A stretch of 11,183 nt of DNA from JAUWCW01 sp030609125 [NCBI: Candidatus Rokuibacteriota bacterium] (GTDB taxonomy: Bacteria; JAUVQV01). A program made the translations under genes and the position numbers. The first letter of the stretch is position 1; each line of letters starts with the position of its first letter. The notes under the pieces are model-generated. The model was not told the origin of the DNA. It worked only from the letters and a program-made list of their open reading frames with translations, and made no database searches. Positions 6,205-11,183 of this stretch are shown piece after piece. Where the stretch lies: assembly GCA_030609125.1 (NCBI GenBank), contig JAUWCW010000034.1:1-11183 (forward strand), in the 5' to 3' direction.

Positions 6205-6532
6205 TCGCGAGACGGTCGTTCGTGCGATCCGCTCGTGGGCCCCGGCGGAGGCGGAGCGGCATCCCGCGGCGCTGCGGATCGGCTACTTCGGATCCTACGC
6301 CAGGGGAGACTGGGGCGTGGGGAGCGACCTCGACGTCATCGTCCTCGTCAAGGAGGCGGAGCGGCCCTTTCACGAAAGGCCCCTGAAGTGGGAAACCTCC
6401 GTGCTGCCAGTCCCGGTGGAGCTTCTCGTGTACACGGAAGCCGAGTGGGAGGAGATGCTTCGGGATGGCCGCGGTCTGGCGCCCCGCATCGCCGCGGAGA
6501 CGATCTGGATCTGGGAAGTGGCGCCAAAATAG
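6161..6532 (+). CDS. Minimal nucleotidyltransferase, MNT-type (putative antitoxin partner of HEPN)
   Basis: A 123-aa DNA polymerase-beta-fold minimal nucleotidyltransferase. The defining GS-X10-DXD motif is complete: G44, S45, D56 and D58 in YFGSYARGDWGVGSDLD (42-58). E87 in VPVELLV is a likely third metal ligand. In characterised MntA/HepT pairs such proteins neutralise HEPN toxins, in some cases by AMPylating them. I choose ATG 6161 (GAGGA 11 nt upstream at 6145-6149; GTG 6167 is an alternative), which overlaps the HEPN gene by 44 nt. The open frame extends to 6035, but there it only shadows the HEPN gene. The TAG stop (6530-6532) reaches into the 3' palindrome, so the last residues (APK) come partly from repeat sequence. 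Confidence 0.85.
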   Translation: MPVRSSGSRVLKWPDRETVVRAIRSWAPAEAERHPAALRIGYFGSYARGDWGVGSDLDVIVLVKEAERPFHERPLKWETSVLPVPVELLVYTEAEWEEMLRDGRGLAPRIAAETIWIWEVAPK

Positions 6533-6544
6533 GCGCCTGACCCC
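6520..6544. repeat. Palindrome with GCCTGACCCC end, related to the repeat at 5674-5739
   Basis: GGCGCC (6520-6525) and GGCGCC (6532-6537) flank AAAATA and can fold into a 6-bp hairpin. The right side continues into GCCTGACCCC (6535-6544), identical over 10 bp to 5728-5737 at the outer end of the other inverted repeat. It overlaps the MNT stop codon. The left arm lacks the matching GGGGTCAGG, so this is a different or decayed member of the repeat family. Confidence 0.55.
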
Positions 6545-6549
6545 GGGCC

Positions 6550-6578
6550 GTGACCTCCATCCTCCTTTGAGCTATCAT
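6550..6578 (+). promoter_or_regulatory. Probable promoter of the CreB/CreC-like regulator operon
   Basis: GTGACC (6550-6555, 4/6) and TATCAT (6573-6578, 5/6) are spaced by exactly 17 nt. The predicted start, near 6585, is only about 4 nt before the GTG at 6589, so the mRNA would be almost leaderless; no Shine-Dalgarno is visible. Confidence 0.42.
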
Positions 6579-6588
6579 CATCCCTGTT

Positions 6589-7275
6589 GTGGAACAACGC
6601 ATCCTTGTCGTCGAAGACGAGACCGGCATAGCCGACAACATCACCTTTGCCCTCCAGACCGAGGGCTTTGCCGTTCAGTGCTGCACCACGGGCGGTGAGG
6701 CGCGGTCGTGCCTCGCCGAGGGGGGCGTGGACCTGGTGGTCCTCGACATTGGCCTCCCCGACACGAACGGCTTCGATCTGTGCAAGGAGATCCGCAAGGT
6801 CTCCGACGTCCCCATCATCTTTCTCACGGCGCGCTCCGAGGAGATCGACCGGATCGTGGGGCTCGAGATCGGCGGTGACGACTACATGGTCAAACCCTTC
6901 AGCCCGCGGGAGCTCTCCGCCCGGGTGAGGGCGGTCCTCCGCCGCAGCGGCCGCGGGGCCAAGGACAGCGGAGCCCCTGCCGGCTCTCCTCTGGCGATCG
7001 ACCCTAACCGCAAGATCGTCACCTACTTCGGAACCCCCCTGGAGCTGTCGCGCACGGAGTTTCGCCTCCTCGAAGCGCTGATGAGCAGACCCGGATGGGT
7101 CTTTTCCCGCGATCAGCTCATGGAGATGGCCTGGGAGGAGCCCGAGGCGAGCCTCGACCGGACCGTCGACACCCACATCAAGACGATACGGGCCAAGCTC
7201 CGGGCCGTCCGGCCCGACATCAATCCCATCCGGACCCACCGCGGGCTCGGGTACAGCCTGCGGGAGTCGTGGTGA
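6589..7275 (+). CDS. OmpR/PhoB-family response regulator, CreB-like
   Basis: A 228-aa DNA-binding response regulator. The receiver (1-120) has the acidic pair E9/D10, the phospho-acceptor D53 in VVLDIGLPD, T80 and K102. A winged-helix DNA-binding domain spans about 131-225. It resembles E. coli CreB closely over long stretches, for example FLTARSEEIDRIVGLEIG (78-95), KPFSPRE (102-108), DRTVDTHIKTIRAKLRA (190-206) and THRGLGYSL (216-224). Conservation of the recognition-helix region (190-206) suggests the same DNA target, and a CreB-type site lies before the sortase substrate gene. GTG 6589 is used because homology begins there and no other start is near; no Shine-Dalgarno is seen. It overlaps the kinase start by 4 nt (GTGA). 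CreB is best known for E. coli carbon/fermentation and beta-lactamase-linked regulons; its job here is probably surface-protein expression. Confidence 0.93.
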   Translation: MEQRILVVEDETGIADNITFALQTEGFAVQCCTTGGEARSCLAEGGVDLVVLDIGLPDTNGFDLCKEIRKVSDVPIIFLTARSEEIDRIVGLEIGGDDYMVKPFSPRELSARVRAVLRRSGRGAKDSGAPAGSPLAIDPNRKIVTYFGTPLELSRTEFRLLEALMSRPGWVFSRDQLMEMAWEEPEASLDRTVDTHIKTIRAKLRAVRPDINPIRTHRGLGYSLRESW

Positions 7276-8567
7276 ACATCCGCGCCCGTCTCCTCCTTTC
7301 GCTCTTCGCCGTCATCGGTCTCTCTTCGGCCCTGCTGGCGACGGGGCTGATCATCAGCCTGCGCTCCAGCCCCCAGTGGAGGGAGGAGGCCGAGTTGAGA
7401 GAGAAGGCCCTGGGTCTGGCGGCGCTTCTCGCCCGGGACGTCGAGGAGGACAGGTCGGCGCGGTATGACATCCAGGGGGCCCTTCAGACCGCGATCCGTG
7501 AGCGGTTCGGGGAAGGTTCCTCCGGGCCCGACCTTCAGCTGGAAGGGCTGAAGGTGACGGTGACGGATCGCGACGGCCGGGTCGCGTTCGACTCCGACGA
7601 CTCGTACGGGATGAAGCTGCTGATGCGGGAGGGAGATACGGCTATCCTGACCGTGTCGGTGCCGCTCCAGCCGGAAGGGGTTCCCGAGGGGAAGCTCTCC
7701 CTCTCGGTGGGCAGGGAGAGCGGCGCGGCCGGGTCGGGGCGGACGGAGAGGATGATCATCGGTGCCGTGGCCCTGGCGGGGGCGGCGGCTTTCCTTCTGG
7801 CCGCTCTCGCCGTCACCTGGGCGATGCGGCCCCTGGCGGTGGTAACGAGACGCCTGAAGGAGGCCCAAAAGAGCCTGGACGGAACACAGTATGTGGAGAA
7901 GTACGTCCAGACCCTCACCCACGAGATGAAGAGCCCCCTCTCGGTCCTGCGGGGGGCGGCGGAACTGCTCGAGGAGGAGATGAGCCCCGGGCAGCGCAGC
8001 ACCTTTCTCGGCAACATCCGGAGAGAGACCGAGCGCATCCAGGACCTGGTCGACAGGCTGCTGCAGCTCTCGGCCATCGAGGGGCGGCGGGAGCTGCGCG
8101 ACGTGGAGAACATCGAGCTGGCCGTGCTGGTGCGGGACGTGGTTGACGGCATGGGGCCCCTGCTCGCGTCGCGGGAGATCGTACCCGACCTCGATCTCGA
8201 CCCGTCGGCGGCCGTCTGGGGAGAGCGCTTTCTCCTGCGGCAGGCGCTGGCGAACATACTCAAGAACGCCGTGGAGTTCTCCCCCACGGGCGGCGCCCTG
8301 TCTCTTCGGCTCCGTATTGACGGCGGAGACGCCGAGATCACCGTCGACGACGCGGGTTCGGGCATTCCGGACTACGCCCTGGACCGCGTCTTCGAGAAGT
8401 TCTACTCCCTGGGGCGGCCCGACACCGGTCGCCGCAGCTCCGGGCTGGGCCTGCCCTTTGCGAGAGAAGTCGCGCTCCTTCACCACGGCGAAGTGTCCGT
8501 CGAGAATATGGCCGGCGGCGGCGTTCGCGTCCGTCTCCGGCTTCCTCTCGAACCGCCGCCGGCGTAG
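7272..8567 (+). CDS. Sensor histidine kinase, CreC-like
   Basis: Membrane sensor kinase of 431 aa, the partner of the regulator just upstream. Transmembrane segments lie at about 9-30 and 162-184, enclosing a periplasmic sensor region (31-160). The dimerisation/phospho-acceptor helix has H217 in TLTHEMKSPLSVLRGAAEL (214-232), very close to CreC. The ATP-binding domain shows the N box NILKNAVEFSPTGG (328-341), the G1 box DDAGSGIPD (359-367), the F box FEKFYSL (374-380) and the G2 box GLGLPF (391-396), then ALLHHGEVSVEN. All residues for activity are present. GTG 7272 overlaps the regulator stop (GTGA) with GGGAG 5 nt upstream; GTG 7269 is also in frame. The frame is open to 7095 but that part shadows the regulator. 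The signal sensed is unknown; the location suggests an envelope or growth-state cue. Confidence 0.92.
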   Translation: MNIRARLLLSLFAVIGLSSALLATGLIISLRSSPQWREEAELREKALGLAALLARDVEEDRSARYDIQGALQTAIRERFGEGSSGPDLQLEGLKVTVTDRDGRVAFDSDDSYGMKLLMREGDTAILTVSVPLQPEGVPEGKLSLSVGRESGAAGSGRTERMIIGAVALAGAAAFLLAALAVTWAMRPLAVVTRRLKEAQKSLDGTQYVEKYVQTLTHEMKSPLSVLRGAAELLEEEMSPGQRSTFLGNIRRETERIQDLVDRLLQLSAIEGRRELRDVENIELAVLVRDVVDGMGPLLASREIVPDLDLDPSAAVWGERFLLRQALANILKNAVEFSPTGGALSLRLRIDGGDAEITVDDAGSGIPDYALDRVFEKFYSLGRPDTGRRSSGLGLPFAREVALLHHGEVSVENMAGGGVRVRLRLPLEPPPA

Positions 8568-8568
8568 T

Positions 8569-8606
8569 TTGTCAGATCCTTCGTCGCTGCGCTCCTCGGG
8601 ATGACA
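8569..8606 (-). repeat. Probable dispersed intergenic repeat (TGTCATCCCGAGGAGCGCAG type)
   Basis: On the minus strand this stretch begins TGTCATCCCGAGGAGCGCAG and ends GACGAAGGATCTGACA, directly after the kinase stop. From memory the pattern TGTCATxCCGAGGAGCGxAGCGACGAxGxATCT is a non-coding dispersed repeat in many unrelated bacteria. Its two ends (TGTCA and TGACA) are inverted. Only one copy is in this window, so its repeat status rests on recognition. Confidence 0.5.
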
Positions 8607-8628
8607 CCACCACCCACCCTTCGTCTTT

Positions 8629-8667
8629 TTTCACGCCGATTTCACATGCGCTCCCTCATCGTTTCAC
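8629..8667 (+). promoter_or_regulatory. CreB-type binding tag (TTCAC-N6-TTCAC) plus a third half-site
   Basis: TTTCAC occurs at 8629-8634, 8640-8645 and 8662-8667, with starts 11 and 22 bp apart, so all three face the same side of the helix. The first two make TTCACGCCGATTTCAC, an exact match to the established E. coli CreB tag TTCAC-N6-TTCAC. It stands 105-121 nt before the sortase substrate gene and directly downstream of the genes for a CreB/CreC-like pair. This is very probably the regulator's binding site. Orientation toward the substrate gene fits activation. Confidence 0.7.
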
Positions 8668-8677
8668 ACGCACCTCC

Positions 8678-8683
8678 TATCTT
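8678..8683 (+). promoter_or_regulatory. Possible -10 element for the sortase substrate and sortase genes
   Basis: TATCTT (4/6) lies 10 bp after the third TTTCAC, with no recognisable -35 at the right distance, as expected for an activator-dependent promoter. The start would be near 8690, giving a leader of about 60 nt. Confidence 0.35.
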
Positions 8684-8736
8684 GGTCAGTGAATGCCGGA
8701 GAGGGGAGGGCGCGGCCCTTCCGGAGCGGGAGAAGG

Positions 8737-8744
8737 GGAGGGAG
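8737..8744 (+). promoter_or_regulatory. Ribosome binding site deciding the VIT/VWA protein start
   Basis: GGAGGGAG ends 5 nt before ATG 8750, a good Shine-Dalgarno. The in-frame ATG at 8693 lacks one and would put 19 hydrophilic residues ahead of the signal peptide, and it lies only a few nt from the predicted transcription start. Confidence 0.6.
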
Positions 8745-8749
8745 TCAGC

Positions 8750-10843
8750 ATGAGCGAGAAAATCACCAGGTACGTCGTCATCGCCGTCTTTGTACTAGTT
8801 GCCATCGGTCTTCTCTTCGCTCCAGCCTGGTCGAACCCGGTCCCCGCCGGCGTGGAGTCGAAAGGGGGCGTGGTGGCAGGCGCCCTGCTGGCCCGCCTCC
8901 CCGACGGCGGGAAGCTCTATCTCCCTTTAAGAAAGACCGACGTCAGGCTGGAGGTGACGGCGGGCGTCGTCAGCGCCGAGGTCACCCAGCGCTTCACCAA
9001 CGACACCGCCTCCCCGCTGGAGGCGGTCTACATCTTCCCCCTTCCCTCCCGGGCGAGCGTGACGGGGATGGAACTGCGCGTGGGCGACCGCGTCATCAGC
9101 AGCGTGGTGAAGGAGAAGCAGGAGGCGCGGCGGACCTACGAGAAGGCGAAGCGGGCGGGGAAGAAGGCGGCCCTTATGGAGCAGGAGCGGCCGAACATTT
9201 TCACCACCTCGGTGGCGAACTTTCTTCCCGGCGAGACGGTTGAGGTGAAGCTCACCTACATGGCGCCCGCCGAGTACCGGCGGGGCGTCTACGACGTCAC
9301 GTTTCCCATGGTCGTTGGCCAGCGGTACATCCCGGTGAAGCTCGAGCGCCGGGCCGACGGCAGCGCCTCGGTCGAGGCGGCGGTGAAGGACGCGGCCCGG
9401 CTCAATCCCCCGCTGCTGCACCCCTCGGTCGACTCCGGCCACCGCCTCACCCTCACGGCGGACATCTACGGCATGGCGATCGACCAGATCGTGTCGAACA
9501 CGCATGCCATCGACGTGCACCGTCCGGGGCGCGGCTCCAGGTCCGCCTCCGTCACCCTCTCACGAAAAGAGACGGTGCCGGACAGAGACTTCAGCATGAG
9601 CATCTACCTTAAGAAAAGCAGCGACCCCGCCGTCTCTTTCGTGGCCTCCGCGGGTGAAGAAGTTTCCCACGCGCTGCTGAGCGTCTTCCCGCCCACGGCT
9701 CAAGGGGGTGAGCACCGGGAGCCCGCGCCGCGGGAGGTGATCTTTCTCGTCGACACCAGCGGCTCCATGTCCGGCACCTCCATCGGCCAGGCGAAGGCGG
9801 GGCTCAGCCTCTGCCTCGACATGCTCCGCGGCGGGGACCGCTTCACCATCGTCCGCTTTGCCAATGGATACTCCTCCTTCAGCCCCGACCTGCGCGAGGC
9901 GACACCGGAGCGCATGGAGTCGGCGCGGCGGTACGTGCAGGGCCTCACCGCCGCCGGCGGCACGGAGATGCAGAGGGCGCTGCGGCACGTCCTCTCCTTT
10001 CCCCGGCGCGGCCGGAGGATGCGGCTCATCGTCTTTCTCACCGACGGGGCCGTCGGCAACGACCACTCCCTCATGCGCCTCCTCGACGAAAGCCTCGACG
10101 GGGCGCGCCTTTTCGCCTTCGCCATCGGCAGCGCCCCGAACGAGTACCTGGTGCGCAAGATGGCTGAGATCGGCCGGGGACAGGCGAGGTTCATCCGCTC
10201 CCACGAAGACATCGGGGAGGTGATGGCCGACTTCTTCCGCACCCTCGACGAGCCTGTTCTCACCGACGTGCGCCTTTCGTGGGAGGGGAAGGGGGGAGAA
10301 GGGAAGGTCCGGTTCTATCCCGACCCTCCGCCGGACATATACCTCGACCGGCCCCTCCAGGTGGTGGTGCAGTATCCGCCGGATTTTTCGGGCCGGCTCC
10401 TCGTTCGCGGAAAGCTCGACGGGGAGGAGGCGAGCTACAGCTTTCCCGTGGAGAGCGGGGGCGGGGTGCGCCACCGGGCCATAGAAAAGCTCTTCGGCCG
10501 GGCGATGATCGGGGAGATGATGTTCCGGTGGATCCGCGGCACGCCGGCGGAGAAGCAGACCCTGAGGAAGGAGATCGTCGACGCGGCCCTGCGCTACCAG
10601 CTCGTCTCCCGGTTCACCTCACGCGTAGCCGTGGAGGAGAGGATCCAGCGGGTGCCCGACGGGGCGCTGGTGACGGTGCCGGTGCGGGTGCCTCTTCCCC
10701 GGGGGTGGAACCCGGGAGCCTTCTTCCCCACCGCCACCAACGATCGGGCTCTGCTCGCGGCGGGTCTGGTGCTGATGCTCGCCGGCGGCGGGGCCGCACT
10801 GGGCCGTCGCCGGGCCGCCGCGGGGTGCGGGCATGTCCGCTAG
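8750..10843 (+). CDS. VIT and VWA domain surface protein, dedicated sortase substrate
   Basis: A 697-aa exported protein of the single-substrate sortase system found in some Gram-negative bacteria. Residues 1-28 form a signal peptide (hydrophobic 9-24, ending AWS). A VIT domain follows (about 55-190; RFTNDTASPLEAVYIFPLP at 81-99 is diagnostic). A von Willebrand A domain spans about 328-500 with a complete metal-binding MIDAS: D335, S337 and S339 in DTSGS, T405 in GGTEM and D432 in LTDG. A C-terminal ITIH-like region includes ALRYQLVSRFTSRVAVEE (613-630). The tail is a sorting signal: FPTAT (659-663), a hydrophobic segment (about 667-685) and RRR (686-688). The motif is not canonical LPxTG. 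An intact MIDAS implies metal-dependent ligand binding or adhesion. ATG 8750 is chosen for its Shine-Dalgarno and signal peptide. It overlaps the sortase gene by 11 nt and is preceded by a CreB-type tag. Confidence 0.92.
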   Translation: MSEKITRYVVIAVFVLVAIGLLFAPAWSNPVPAGVESKGGVVAGALLARLPDGGKLYLPLRKTDVRLEVTAGVVSAEVTQRFTNDTASPLEAVYIFPLPSRASVTGMELRVGDRVISSVVKEKQEARRTYEKAKRAGKKAALMEQERPNIFTTSVANFLPGETVEVKLTYMAPAEYRRGVYDVTFPMVVGQRYIPVKLERRADGSASVEAAVKDAARLNPPLLHPSVDSGHRLTLTADIYGMAIDQIVSNTHAIDVHRPGRGSRSASVTLSRKETVPDRDFSMSIYLKKSSDPAVSFVASAGEEVSHALLSVFPPTAQGGEHREPAPREVIFLVDTSGSMSGTSIGQAKAGLSLCLDMLRGGDRFTIVRFANGYSSFSPDLREATPERMESARRYVQGLTAAGGTEMQRALRHVLSFPRRGRRMRLIVFLTDGAVGNDHSLMRLLDESLDGARLFAFAIGSAPNEYLVRKMAEIGRGQARFIRSHEDIGEVMADFFRTLDEPVLTDVRLSWEGKGGEGKVRFYPDPPPDIYLDRPLQVVVQYPPDFSGRLLVRGKLDGEEASYSFPVESGGGVRHRAIEKLFGRAMIGEMMFRWIRGTPAEKQTLRKEIVDAALRYQLVSRFTSRVAVEERIQRVPDGALVTVPVRVPLPRGWNPGAFFPTATNDRALLAAGLVLMLAGGGAALGRRRAAAGCGHVR

Positions 10844-11183
10844 CGTGAAATGGCGCGCCTGGGTTCTCGGGGCGGGATCGGTCTTCCTTCTCACCGCCGG
10901 TGCGGCGGTCGCCGCCAGGCCCCTGGTTCACCTGGTCCGCAGGACCCACGCGAAAGTCACCGCCCGGGCGGAATGGGTGCGCTGGGTAAAAGCGGGAAGG
11001 GACAGGGCCGGCGTCGGCGAGCCGGCGGGGTGGATGACGATACCCACCGCCGGCATCGACACCATCGTCCTGTGGGGCGACACGAGGCGCAACCTGCAGC
11101 GCTACCCCTGCCTCTCGGCCCGATCGGTATCCTTCGCCCAGCGGGAGGTCGTCAAGGTGGTGGCGGCCCACCGCGACACGCAC
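10833..11183 (+). CDS. Class GN-type sortase (3' end missing)
   Basis: N-terminal 117 residues of a sortase, the transpeptidase that cuts the sorting signal of its substrate and attaches the protein to a cell-surface acceptor. A membrane anchor is visible at about 9-28, then a linker, then the beta-barrel start GWMTIPTAGIDTIVLWGD (66-83), where WMTIP is the usual opening of the catalytic domain. The window ends in AAHRDTH (111-117), in which H113 is the catalytic histidine; AHRDTHF is typical of the Gram-negative class. The catalytic cysteine (TLxTC) and arginine lie beyond the right edge and cannot be checked. The ATG at 10833 lies inside the end of the substrate gene (11-nt overlap, different frame), so the two are translationally coupled. 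The only Shine-Dalgarno-like stretch is a weak GGGG. Confidence 0.9.
   Translation, partial: MSASVKWRAWVLGAGSVFLLTAGAAVAARPLVHLVRRTHAKVTARAEWVRWVKAGRDRAGVGEPAGWMTIPTAGIDTIVLWGDTRRNLQRYPCLSARSVSFAQREVVKVVAAHRDTH

Noticed and set aside
7113-8486. Minus-strand 457-codon open frame opposite the histidine kinase
   Set aside because: It is a shadow of the kinase. The kinase frame has H, N, G1, F and G2 boxes; the opposite frame has no recognisable feature.
8629-8667. The three TTTCAC units as a CRISPR or tandem repeat
   Set aside because: The units are only 6 nt, three in number and unequally spaced (11 and 22 bp). A regulator binding site explains them better.
9560-10474. Minus-strand 304-codon open frame opposite the VWA protein
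   Set aside because: It is a shadow of the VIT/VWA gene, without signal, domain or start context.

Overview
The window is GC-rich, densely coded DNA from a Gram-negative bacterium. An ABC polysaccharide exporter, a WaaE-like glycosyltransferase, RNase D with HRDC domains and a proteobacterial-type sortase system point to Proteobacteria in the broad sense. A deltaproteobacterial (Desulfobacterota-like) host is my best guess, partly because GGGGTCAGG-type palindromes resemble dispersed repeats I remember from such genomes. No rRNA or housekeeping marker confirms this.

Left part, minus strand (1-2675). Reading leftward are a DUF21/CBS-pair membrane protein, then a Wzm-like ABC-2 permease and a Wzt-like ATPase. 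The last two are 3 nt apart and form an O-antigen or capsule exporter. The ATPase gene runs off the left edge, so a surface-polysaccharide locus probably continues there.

Middle, plus strand (2862-5697). A tightly coupled operon encodes a family 2 glycosyltransferase, a divergent PLP-dependent cysteine synthase and ribonuclease D. Its junctions are a 4-nt GTGA overlap and a 1-nt TGATG overlap. A perfect 26-bp inverted repeat covers the last codons and stop of the RNase D gene.

Accessory island (about 5674-6544). A HEPN/MNT pair of toxin-antitoxin type lies between that inverted repeat and a second, smaller palindrome. Both repeats end in the same 10 bp (GCCTGACCCC), so the pair looks like a cassette bounded by repeats.

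Right part, plus strand (6589-11183). A response regulator and histidine kinase closely resembling E. coli CreB/CreC are followed by a 182-bp gap. After the gap come a VIT+VWA surface protein with a C-terminal sorting signal and an overlapping class GN-type sortase, cut by the right edge one residue after its AHRDTH active-site motif. This is the layout of the dedicated one-substrate sortase system of Gram-negative bacteria. The gap holds TTCAC-N6-TTCAC, the sequence established as the CreB binding tag in E. coli, plus a third TTTCAC in helical phase. The simplest reading is that the CreBC-like pair directly switches on the surface protein and its sortase. This regulatory link is the most interesting thing in the window.
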